Shown here: positions 1-5,152 of the stretch, piece after piece
How positions within the stretch are numbered: position 1 is the first letter of the stretch
How the letters are laid out: every line of letters starts with the position of its first letter
Source: Candidatus Moranbacteria bacterium UBA1302
Lineage (GTDB): Bacteria; Patescibacteriota; Minisyncoccia; Moranbacterales; UBA1568
Assembly (NCBI GenBank): GCA_002307715.1
Contig: DBUA01000049.1
Span: 1 to 7,185 of the forward strand
Direction of reading: 5' to 3'
Length of the DNA stretch: 7,185 nucleotides
The notes under the pieces: model-generated
The model's input: the letters and a program-made list of their open reading frames with translations, nothing else
Databases searched by the model: none
What the model was told of the DNA's origin: nothing
Position numbers and translations under genes: made by a program

Positions 1-8
1 ATTATTTT

Positions 9-37
9 AAACCGCTACAATGAGAGCGGTTTTTTCT
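9..37 (+). terminator. Rho-independent terminator of an upstream gene
   Basis: An 8-bp stem AAACCGCT (9-16) / AGCGGTTT (25-32) closes an 8-base loop and runs into a T-rich tail (30-35, then CTTT). It would end transcription of a plus-strand gene lying left of the window. The first in-frame ATG of the next reading frame (position 20) falls in this loop, which argues against that ATG being used. Confidence 0.85.
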
Positions 38-52
38 TTGGAGGAGAGTTGT

Positions 53-67
53 TATACTGAAAGTATA
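53..67 (+). promoter_or_regulatory. Candidate -10 box inside a small inverted repeat
   Basis: TATACT (53-58) is a good -10 hexamer about 30 bases before the chosen start at 89. No convincing -35 is visible at the usual spacing, where the terminator T-tract lies. TATACT forms a perfect inverted repeat with AGTATA (62-67) across three bases, so an operator overlapping the -10 is possible. The string TATACTGAAAG recurs at 4325-4335 ahead of another gene, which supports its being a promoter element of this genome. Confidence 0.45.
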
Positions 68-88
68 TTTTTAGGGAACAAAATCAGT

Positions 89-967
89 ATGTATGTAAAT
101 AAGCGAACATTTTATGTCGGAGGAGTGATTTTTTTGATAGTGACGAGTGCTATTTTAGCTTATATACGGATATTAAAAACGGAATCAATAGCGAGAAATA
201 CTGTTCACGATACTGAACAGCAGCAACCAGCGATTGTGGTGCCGAAAGAGAAATCAATCGTATCGGCAACGGATTTCTATGATATATCTGCGAAGTATCC
301 GACGGAGTCGCTTGATCGAGACGGAATAATGGAAAGTTTCGTAAAGGATCAGATCGCGCAGAGGGAAGAATCATGGAAAGACGGAGGGGAGGCATATGAG
401 ACGGAGAAGAAGATTGAAAAAGATTTTCCGGATCGCTCGAAAATGACCTATACGCTCGATATCTCCTATCAGCGTTTTGTATCGAACGTGCGCGATACGG
501 TGTCGTATCTCTTCATCATCGGTGAATACACGGGAGGTGCGAATGGCCGGGAAATCGTGCAATCGTTTACGTTTGATAAGAATGGAAAGGTTGACCTCGA
601 GTCATTGCTCGATATAGCGGGTTCACGGCCTATCGGCCAGAATAGTGCTTCGGTGCCGAACGATATTTCGCTTTCTGAACTTCTGCTCGCCCAAGCGCAG
701 AAGAATCCGGAGCAATTTCCTGACCTTGATATGGTGCGCACCGGCCTTGGTCTTGCGTATCTTGGTACGGATGGTGTGACACTTGATCACAAGAAATGCG
801 GCTGTGACGGATTTTTTTACGGATCGAATCTGCAGAATTTCGTGGTAACCGATGATGGATTGGAGTTCTTTTTTGGCAAAGGAGACATCACGATCGGAGC
901 CGCTGGCGCCGTGAGTATCGGAATCAGCTGGTCTGATCTGCAGCCGTATCTGAAGGAAAATATCTGA
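89..967 (+). CDS. Membrane-anchored DUF4163/DUF3298 domain protein (RsiV/PdaC-like)
   Basis: This 292-residue protein has one N-terminal transmembrane helix (about residues 8-27) and a probably extracytoplasmic remainder. Residues 115-175 resemble the PdaC/RsiV-type DUF4163 domain, with the typical YTGGANG turn (147-153) before a 'DKNGK..LESLL' segment. The C-terminal part matches DUF3298: NFVVTDDGLEFFF (250-262), a small-residue turn near 268-273 and a closing SDLQPYL (282-288). Family members include the Bacillus anti-sigma factor RsiV, which binds lysozyme, and the deacetylase PdaC, but here only the shared C-terminal fold is seen: there is no NodB deacetylase domain and no visible anti-sigma motif in the very short N-terminus. 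A CGC pair (C237, C239) is unusual. ATG 89 is preferred over ATG 20, which lies in the upstream terminator and before the likely promoter; no clear Shine-Dalgarno site precedes it. Function in this organism is unknown, perhaps envelope sensing or ligand binding. Confidence 0.8.
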   Translation: MYVNKRTFYVGGVIFLIVTSAILAYIRILKTESIARNTVHDTEQQQPAIVVPKEKSIVSATDFYDISAKYPTESLDRDGIMESFVKDQIAQREESWKDGGEAYETEKKIEKDFPDRSKMTYTLDISYQRFVSNVRDTVSYLFIIGEYTGGANGREIVQSFTFDKNGKVDLESLLDIAGSRPIGQNSASVPNDISLSELLLAQAQKNPEQFPDLDMVRTGLGLAYLGTDGVTLDHKKCGCDGFFYGSNLQNFVVTDDGLEFFFGKGDITIGAAGAVSIGISWSDLQPYLKENI

Positions 968-972
968 TGATC

Positions 973-997
973 CGATCTATCAAACTTGATCGTTTTT
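973..997 (+). terminator. Weak candidate terminator after the DUF3298 gene
   Basis: CGATC (973-977) and GATCG (988-992) can pair across a 10-base loop and are followed by five T (993-997). The stem is only 5 bp and the site overlaps the 3' end of the convergent MarR gene, so this is a tentative call. No better terminator is seen between the two convergent genes. Confidence 0.3.
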
Positions 998-1441
998 CGA
1001 GTCGAGACCGCGAATGGCAGCTTCGATGACTTTGAGATAAGCGGCGAGGTCGGTTTTTGAGATTGGCGTCTGGAAGAAAGAGGGCATTTCTTTGGTAAAG
1101 CGAGCATCCACAGTGTCGAGAAGTCCAAGCCCGGCGCGAGTGATCATGATGAGCTGGCTGCGCTGATCTGCCGGGTTATCGCTGATATTCACGAGACGTT
1201 GCTGTTCAAGCATGTTGATCGTGACTGTGACGTATGGCATTCGCACCCCGAGATTTTTTGCGATAAGATTCGGGCTCACAGGCGATTTCTTGTGTTTAAG
1301 GAAACCGAGCACTATCCATTGCGTGATGTTGAGGTGGAATGGCGCCAAGAGAGAACGTATCCGGTCGCGCAAAAGACGATTGAATTTGGTTTGGAGCAAA
1401 GCTATTTTTGTGGCTGGGAAGCGGGATAATGATGCTGGCAT
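980..1441 (-). CDS. MarR-family transcriptional regulator
   Basis: This 153-residue protein has the length and layout of MarR-family regulators, which bind palindromic operators as dimers and are often released by small ligands or oxidation. An N-terminal dimerisation helix (about 10-33) is followed by NITQWIVLGFL (38-48). The winged helix-turn-helix has its recognition region around residues 55-80 and a typical wing, DNPADQRSQLIMITRAG (88-104), matching the family pattern DPxDRRxxxLxLTxxG. A C-terminal helix completes the dimer interface. There is no cysteine anywhere in the protein, so OhrR-like or thiol-based oxidation sensing is excluded. The gene is divergent from the zinc-finger/metallophosphoesterase pair, an arrangement in which MarR proteins commonly control both themselves and the neighbour. 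It converges on the DUF3298 gene with only 12 bases between stops. The start at 1441 is the only Met before the fold begins; the leader is short with no evident Shine-Dalgarno site. The ligand cannot be inferred. Confidence 0.93.
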   Translation of the reverse strand: MPASLSRFPATKIALLQTKFNRLLRDRIRSLLAPFHLNITQWIVLGFLKHKKSPVSPNLIAKNLGVRMPYVTVTINMLEQQRLVNISDNPADQRSQLIMITRAGLGLLDTVDARFTKEMPSFFQTPISKTDLAAYLKVIEAAIRGLDSKNDQV

Positions 1442-1465
1442 AGCGATAAGTTTGATGGTATCGAC

Positions 1466-1494
1466 AGCATATCATGACTCGCATCATCGGTAAA
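1466..1494 (-). promoter_or_regulatory. Candidate promoter of the MarR gene
   Basis: Read on the minus strand, TTTACC (1494-1489) and TATGCT (1471-1466) are separated by 17 bases, each matching four or five of six consensus positions. Transcription would begin near 1459, giving a leader of roughly 18 bases before the ATG at 1441. Confidence 0.45.
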
Positions 1495-1504
1495 TATTTT
1501 TCGC

Positions 1505-1534
1505 TTGACTGCGTGCCTATTTTTCCTATATATT
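1505..1534 (+). promoter_or_regulatory. Candidate promoter of the zinc-finger/metallophosphoesterase unit
   Basis: TTGACT (1505-1510) is five of six to the -35 consensus, and TATATT (1529-1534) is five of six to the -10, with an 18-base spacer rich in T. Expected transcription start is around 1541-1543, right at the palindrome 1542-1551. This is the best-formed promoter in the window. Confidence 0.65.
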
Positions 1535-1541
1535 GAAGCTA

Positions 1542-1551
1542 GTTAATTAAC
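1542..1551. promoter_or_regulatory. Palindrome GTTAATTAAC, candidate MarR operator
   Basis: This is a perfect 10-bp palindrome at the predicted transcription start of the rightward unit, in the gap between the MarR gene and the genes it probably controls. AT-rich perfect palindromes at -10/+1 are typical MarR-family sites. I did not see a second copy in the window. Binding by this particular regulator is inference from position. Confidence 0.45.
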
Positions 1552-1585
1552 AAAGTGAAGCAAATCGTGTGCTCGAGGAGCTTCG

Positions 1586-1597
1586 AAGGAGAAGGAG
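1586..1597 (+). promoter_or_regulatory. Doubled Shine-Dalgarno sequence
   Basis: AAGGAGAAGGAG is two tandem AAGGAG copies directly before the ATG at 1598. The first copy (1586-1591) has an ideal 6-base spacing. It fixes the start of the 58-residue gene and contrasts with most other genes here, which have weak or no such site. Confidence 0.75.
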
Positions 1598-1774
1598 ATG
1601 GATTTCTTGGTCTTGGATCGTCAGGAGCGTTGCCCGTATTGTCAGTGCTTGTTTCTTGAGATGGATCATGATGGAATGGATCATGAATCGATACTTGTTG
1701 TGAATGGAATACCTGTCAGATTCCATGAGGTATGCAAAGATAAATTCATCGATGATGTTCAGCAGAAACGTTGA
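1598..1774 (+). CDS. Small treble-clef-like zinc-finger protein (58 residues)
   Basis: A short gene opens at ATG 1598 behind a strong doubled Shine-Dalgarno site and stops with TGA at 1772-1774. The protein starts MDFLVLDRQERCPYCQC, has an acidic/His-rich middle, then VVNGIPVRFHEVCKDKF and a short helical tail. C12 and C15 (CPYC knuckle) with H43 and C46 (HEVC at the start of a helix) form a plausible treble-clef zinc site; C17 is an extra cysteine. A beta-hairpin 'ILVVNGIPVRFH' between the pairs fits that fold. Such proteins are common as small accessory factors, often in phages, and may bind nucleic acid or a partner protein. It ends 17 bases before the ATG of the large metallophosphoesterase, so the two are very probably co-transcribed and may act together. 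No specific family is recognised. Codon use and RBS strongly favour a real gene; the zinc binding is inferred from the spacing. Confidence 0.75.
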   Translation: MDFLVLDRQERCPYCQCLFLEMDHDGMDHESILVVNGIPVRFHEVCKDKFIDDVQQKR

Positions 1775-1777
1775 TAC

Positions 1778-1783
1778 GAGGAG
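1778..1783 (+). promoter_or_regulatory. Shine-Dalgarno site GAGGAG deciding the downstream start
   Basis: GAGGAG lies eight bases before ATG 1792 (five before GTG 1789) and supports 1792 as the start. The alternative TTG at 1771 lies upstream of this site and overlaps the previous gene's stop. Confidence 0.65.
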
Positions 1784-1791
1784 AGACTGTG

Positions 1792-3603
1792 ATGGTATCG
1801 AAACGCGACAATAAGGAATCGTCCGAGATTCCTTCTACGTGGGCGGCGGAATATGCCGCGTTTGCAACTTTATGGAATGATGGACGCCGTACAACAAAAT
1901 CGGCTGTGTCATCGGGGTTTGCGGGTATGTCGTATCGGATGATTGCCAAGCAAGCTGAACGCTTCCGTTGCGAAGCTGAACGATTTTCGAAATTGTCACA
2001 ATCAGGCATTCGCCGGCTCATTCATCGGGACAGTAGGACGGGCAAAATCATTCATCTGAGCGATGAAGCTGAAATGGAACTGCGACACTTCGCTATTGAT
2101 CGTGAACAGCTGTGCCAGTCGGCGGGATGTATCGTGACGTCGGCGCAGTTCGATGGTGAACTCATGCTCCCGGTTTGGAAATCGCTTGAACGTTATTCGG
2201 AATGGACCGGATATCCGATTGTTGTTATGCCAATCAAATACGGGCCGGTGCAGATCGATAGTAATGGCATTCCGATAGGGAAATTCGACCCGAGATTGAA
2301 AGGGCATATTCTGTATGAAAGTCTTCGGTTAGCTCCCGATCTCAATCTGAACATGTTCCGTATGCGCCCGACGCTGGCTCGTTATCTGACGAGTCAGGTG
2401 TGTCGAATCGGCGGAGATATATCGCAAGTTTTTGCTGCGCCAAGATTCGAGCTTGAGCATCTCCCGCGTATCGGAGGCAACGCCGGTTCACGGCAAGCGA
2501 AAGCCGTCATGACATGCGGAGCTGTGACAGTGCCGGATTATCGGCGCGATTCGCTCGGGCAGCAAGATAGGACGGGCGAGATAGCGGCAGCGATGCATAC
2601 GTATGGCGCAGTAGTCGTGGAGTTTTCTGATAACAGAAAGGTTTTTCATTTCCGCCAATTGGTGATGGGGAAATCGGGAATCTTTTATGACATTGATCCG
2701 TACGGCGAAACAGGAGTCGTCAGATGTTCTCCGCAAGGCGTCGTGCCTGTGTCAGGGGCAGTGGAAGCGATGGTGCTGGGAGATTGGCATACGGGACTTA
2801 CGGCTGCCGAGGTGCGCAGAGCGACAGTATCTTCGAAGCAGAGCATATTGAATACGTTGCGTCCGAGCCATGTCTGTTTGCATGATTTCGTAGATGGTAT
2901 GTCCGTCAATCCGTATGACCATCCGATGGGAAAAGATCCGAATATACCGTTCCGGGCATTCAAACAGGAACATGGTTTGAGTTCGCTCAAGCATGAAATG
3001 AAGCAGGCATGCGGCGAACTTCGGTGGTTTATGAAGCATGCTCCATCGACGATATTCCATCTTATTCCGTCAAATCATCCGGAATTTGTCAGCCGATACG
3101 TTAAGGGAGGGAAATGGTCGCAGGATGATGTGAATGCTCCGATGGCTGCAAAGATGTATGGACATTGGGTTGAGGCGCTGCAATCGACGCGCGATGTGCG
3201 GAAGATGAAACAGTATGATCCCGTAAATGCGGAAATTGCAAGGATGCTTTCTCGCAAGGAGTTAGGGCGCGTTCGATTTTATACGCGTCAAGATGCCATC
3301 GTGTTCCCGCAGAAGAAAACGGCATATCGAAAACGTATTCTGATGATGCACGGCGACGTCGGTATGCGCGGACAGCCAACGCGAGGAATGATGGAATTCC
3401 TCGGGTTCAATGCTCGTATCGTTTTGGGGCATAACCATAGCGCTTCAATTTATGGCCCGATATGGCGCGTCGGCGTGTCGACGCTTTTGCAACAGCATTA
3501 TGTCACGACACCGTCGACAGCCTGGACGAACTCGCATTGCGTTATTTTTGAGAATGGCCAGCGCATGATCATCAATATCATCCATGGCTCATGGCATGCG
3601 TGA
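1792..3603 (+). CDS. Phage A1-like protein with calcineurin-type metallophosphoesterase domain
   Basis: This 603-residue soluble protein has three parts. Residues 17-60 look like a helix-turn-helix (WNDGRRTTKSAVSSGF then a basic helix). Residues 110-300 form a separate alpha/beta region beginning CIVTSAQFDG and including MTCGAVTVPDY (240-250). From 322 on it is a calcineurin-like phosphoesterase with all metal motifs in order: GDWH (D331, H333), LHDFVDG (D365/D368), SNHPEF (N428, H429), MHGD (H520) and GHNH (H547, H549). This fold hydrolyses phosphodiesters or phosphomonoesters with two metals; Mre11/SbcD nucleases belong to it. The overall layout and the TSAQ and GAVTVP segments recall, from memory, A1-type proteins of T5-like phages, which are linked to DNA transfer and host-DNA degradation; this is inference. 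There is no transmembrane segment. It follows the zinc-finger gene and ends at a strong terminator. Both flanks are ordinary chromosomal genes with no phage structural genes, so it may be a remnant, cargo or domesticated gene. Nuclease activity is unproven. Confidence 0.8.
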   Translation: MVSKRDNKESSEIPSTWAAEYAAFATLWNDGRRTTKSAVSSGFAGMSYRMIAKQAERFRCEAERFSKLSQSGIRRLIHRDSRTGKIIHLSDEAEMELRHFAIDREQLCQSAGCIVTSAQFDGELMLPVWKSLERYSEWTGYPIVVMPIKYGPVQIDSNGIPIGKFDPRLKGHILYESLRLAPDLNLNMFRMRPTLARYLTSQVCRIGGDISQVFAAPRFELEHLPRIGGNAGSRQAKAVMTCGAVTVPDYRRDSLGQQDRTGEIAAAMHTYGAVVVEFSDNRKVFHFRQLVMGKSGIFYDIDPYGETGVVRCSPQGVVPVSGAVEAMVLGDWHTGLTAAEVRRATVSSKQSILNTLRPSHVCLHDFVDGMSVNPYDHPMGKDPNIPFRAFKQEHGLSSLKHEMKQACGELRWFMKHAPSTIFHLIPSNHPEFVSRYVKGGKWSQDDVNAPMAAKMYGHWVEALQSTRDVRKMKQYDPVNAEIARMLSRKELGRVRFYTRQDAIVFPQKKTAYRKRILMMHGDVGMRGQPTRGMMEFLGFNARIVLGHNHSASIYGPIWRVGVSTLLQQHYVTTPSTAWTNSHCVIFENGQRMIINIIHGSWHA

Positions 3604-3610
3604 GTGTTAG

Positions 3611-3642
3611 TGCCTCTTCTTCGGAAGGGGCGTTTTTCTTCT
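3611..3642 (+). terminator. Strong Rho-independent terminator with UUCG loop
   Basis: GCCTCTTC (3612-3619) pairs with GAAGGGGC (3624-3631), with one G-U pair, around a TTCG tetraloop, followed by a T-rich tail (3633-3637 and beyond). It closes the zinc-finger/metallophosphoesterase unit eight bases after the stop and isolates it from the next gene. Confidence 0.92.
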
Positions 3643-3653
3643 CTTATTTTTTT

Positions 3654-3680
3654 ATGGTACCATTGAAGAAATAGGATAAT
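3654..3680 (+). promoter_or_regulatory. Candidate promoter region with palindrome ATGGTACCAT
   Basis: GATAAT (3675-3680) is a five-of-six -10 box; no good -35 is visible. A perfect 10-bp palindrome ATGGTACCAT (3654-3663) lies just upstream, where an operator or activator site could be. Transcription from this -10 would start within a few bases of ATG 3690, implying a leaderless or nearly leaderless mRNA. Confidence 0.4.
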
Positions 3681-3689
3681 GTGAGAAAT

Positions 3690-4319
3690 ATGGAATCGAA
3701 GATACGGGAATTGCTTATAAAAATGGATGGACTCAATGCTGAATTGCGTTCCGAATATCAACGATTAGCTGAAAAATACGGTTTTTCTCTCAAAGAGCGG
3801 ACAGTTGTATTTTTGGAAAAAACGCGGCTAAAGAATCGGCAGTGGCGGATACCGGCGTGGCGTTATGCTGTTCCGACGCGTGTCAGACATGTGCTCTCGA
3901 TGCCATTCATATACGCGATGATTATTCCGGCAGTCATGTTGGATATATTCTTGACTGTTTATAATCTGATCGCATTGCCGTTATATCGCATTCCGCGTGT
4001 CCGTCGTGAGGAGTATTTCATTTATGATAGGCGCTTTCTCGATTATTTGAATATCATTCAGAAAGCGAATTGCCTTTATTGCAGCTATGTGAATGGTTTA
4101 TTCGCATATGCGACAGAGATAGGCGCTCGCACAGAGCGATACTGGTGCCCTGTCAAAGCGTCGCAAAGGCCAGGAATGAGTCATCGTTGGTATAAGGATT
4201 TCGCTGATTATGGCAATCCGGAAGAATGGCAAGCGAAATTCAATCGGCTAGAATCGTTCGTTGATACGGAGACAGATTCCAGACAATCTGAGAAACGAAT
4301 AGAGACATGCGGCTTATAA
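3690..4319 (+). CDS. Conserved membrane protein of unknown function with CLYC...WCP motif
   Basis: The 209-residue product has a charged helical N-terminus (residues 1-50, possibly coiled coil), then a hydrophobic segment MPFIYAMIIPAVMLDIFL continuing to about residue 98, long enough for one long or two tightly packed membrane helices. After it come EEYFIYDRRFLDYLN and a cysteine cluster: NCLYC (C128, C131), then ARTERYWCPVK (C153). The spacing suggests a metal-binding or redox-active site near the membrane. I recall similar proteins in other bacteria carrying 'LNCxYCxYxNG...AxRTExYWCPIKH' and a 'F.DYG' tail, but know of no assigned function. Here the usual H after CPxK is replaced by A. The gene follows a strong terminator and so needs its own promoter; it has no terminator of its own, and read-through into the SurA-N-like gene 42 bases later is likely. 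GTG 3681 is a possible alternative start, but it abuts the putative -10, so ATG 3690 is preferred. Confidence 0.8.
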   Translation: MESKIRELLIKMDGLNAELRSEYQRLAEKYGFSLKERTVVFLEKTRLKNRQWRIPAWRYAVPTRVRHVLSMPFIYAMIIPAVMLDIFLTVYNLIALPLYRIPRVRREEYFIYDRRFLDYLNIIQKANCLYCSYVNGLFAYATEIGARTERYWCPVKASQRPGMSHRWYKDFADYGNPEEWQAKFNRLESFVDTETDSRQSEKRIETCGL

Positions 4320-4330
4320 CGTGGTATACT
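4302..4330 (+). promoter_or_regulatory. Candidate promoter of the SurA-N-like gene
   Basis: GAGACA (4302-4307) and TATACT (4325-4330) are 17 bases apart. The -10 and its following GAAAG are identical to the element at 53-63. The -35 lies inside the end of the preceding gene, so the gene could be served both by this promoter and by read-through. Confidence 0.45.
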
Positions 4331-4361
4331 GAAAGCGGAATAAGTTGATGGTATATATTTT

Positions 4362-5042
4362 ATGGAAGAAGAAAAGAAAGTTGTTGATGCAGTGCCCTTA
4401 GAGGATAAGAGAACAAACAAGTTTGAGAAGGTGAAGAAGTTTTATGAACGTTTGAGTCCGAGAGCGCTTGTTATCGCGGCATGTATTGTCATTATCGCGG
4501 CCGCGGCCGCGTATGTTGTTTATGCGAAACGAGGATGGTTTATTGCAGCGACGGTGAACGGGACAACGATCAGTCGGTTGAGCGTTATCGAAGAGCTTGA
4601 AAAACAGAATGGAAAAAACGTGCTTGATTCGATTATCACGAAGAAGCTTATCGCTGATGAGGCTGCAAAGCTCGGCGTATCGGTTTCGGGGGATGATATT
4701 GAAGCGCAGATCCAGAAGATTCGTGATCAGATTTCAGGGCAAGGCGTTGATTTGGAATCCGCTTTAGCACAACAAGGCATGACGATTGATGAGCTTCGGG
4801 AGCAGATTGTCTTGAGCAAGGAGTTGGAGCAGATTCTGGCGGATAAGATCGCTGTAAGCGATGATGAAATCACACAGTATCTCAAGGAGAACAAACTGAT
4901 GCCGGCTAAGGGCGATGCGACAGAGAGCTTGAAAGACAGCGTCCGTGAGCAATTGAAATCGCAGAAGTTGAGTACGGCGGCGCAGCAGTGGGTGGAGGAT
5001 ATCAAGAGTCGGGCGAATATCATCAAGTACGTCCAGTATTGA
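4362..5042 (+). CDS. Membrane-anchored SurA-N/PrsA-like chaperone without PPIase domain
   Basis: This 226-residue protein has a charged cytoplasmic N-terminus (1-33), one transmembrane helix (about 35-54, with a five-alanine run) and an extracytoplasmic domain. The latter begins ATVNGTTISRLSVIEELE, the usual opening of SurA-N/trigger-factor-like chaperones, followed by LDSIITKKLIADEAAKLGVSVS (88-109) and long helices through 176. In PrsA and SurA a parvulin prolyl isomerase domain normally sits between the 'DDEITQYLKEN' helix and the 'VREQLKSQK' helix; here the two are joined by only about 15 residues (178-192), so the isomerase is absent and the protein is probably a holdase-type chaperone for secreted proteins. 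It has no lipobox, so the anchor is a helix, not a lipid. No Shine-Dalgarno site is evident before ATG 4362. The gene ends in its own terminator. The C-terminal helix KLSTAAQQWVEDIKSRANI is also typical of the family. Confidence 0.87.
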   Translation: MEEEKKVVDAVPLEDKRTNKFEKVKKFYERLSPRALVIAACIVIIAAAAAYVVYAKRGWFIAATVNGTTISRLSVIEELEKQNGKNVLDSIITKKLIADEAAKLGVSVSGDDIEAQIQKIRDQISGQGVDLESALAQQGMTIDELREQIVLSKELEQILADKIAVSDDEITQYLKENKLMPAKGDATESLKDSVREQLKSQKLSTAAQQWVEDIKSRANIIKYVQY

Positions 5043-5061
5043 TTGAGAGTTAGCAGAATAG

Positions 5062-5091
5062 AAAGCCTTTTCCCCATGGAAGAGGCTTTTT
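5062..5091 (+). terminator. Rho-independent terminator after the SurA-N-like gene
   Basis: AAAGCCTTTTC (5062-5072) pairs with GAAGAGGCTTT (5079-5089) in an 11-bp stem with one G-U pair and a 6-base loop, followed by T (5090-5091). The run of A on the left could also make it work on the minus strand, but no minus-strand gene ends here. Confidence 0.9.
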
Positions 5092-5117
5092 GCTATTGAG
5101 CGGTTTTGACGTATAAT
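5090..5117 (+). promoter_or_regulatory. Candidate promoter of the class V aminotransferase operon
   Basis: A perfect TATAAT (5112-5117) is preceded by TTGCTA (5090-5095) at 16 bases. The -35 overlaps the tail of the preceding terminator. This would give a leader of about 30 bases to ATG 5153. A second, weaker -10-like GATAAT (5140-5145) lies close to the start codon. Confidence 0.6.
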
Positions 5118-5152
5118 GGAAGAACTTTGAAGATACGCTGATAATATTGGAA

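Noticed and set aside
20..88. Upstream ATG at 20 as start of the DUF3298 gene
   Set aside because: It lies in the loop of the upstream terminator and ahead of the putative -10 box. The 23 extra residues are not signal-like, and ATG 89 leads straight into the membrane helix.
817..1128. Minus-strand open frame across the end of the DUF3298 gene
   Set aside because: It is antisense to two well-supported genes, has no domain-like pattern and no ribosome site.
1199..1493. Two plus-strand open frames opposite the MarR gene
   Set aside because: Both are shadows of a clear MarR-family coding region and have no recognisable protein features.
1495..1525. Direct repeat TATTTTTC (1495-1502 and 1518-1525)
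   Set aside because: Two short T-rich copies flanking the -35 box of an AT-rich promoter are easily chance, and there is no third copy.
1771..1791. TTG 1771 as start of the metallophosphoesterase
   Set aside because: It overlaps the stop of the 58-residue gene and precedes the GAGGAG site that serves ATG 1792.
1792..3603. Complete prophage or integrative element around the A1-like gene
   Set aside because: No integrase, terminase, capsid or tail gene, no tRNA attachment site and no flanking direct repeats were seen; the neighbours are ordinary cellular genes.
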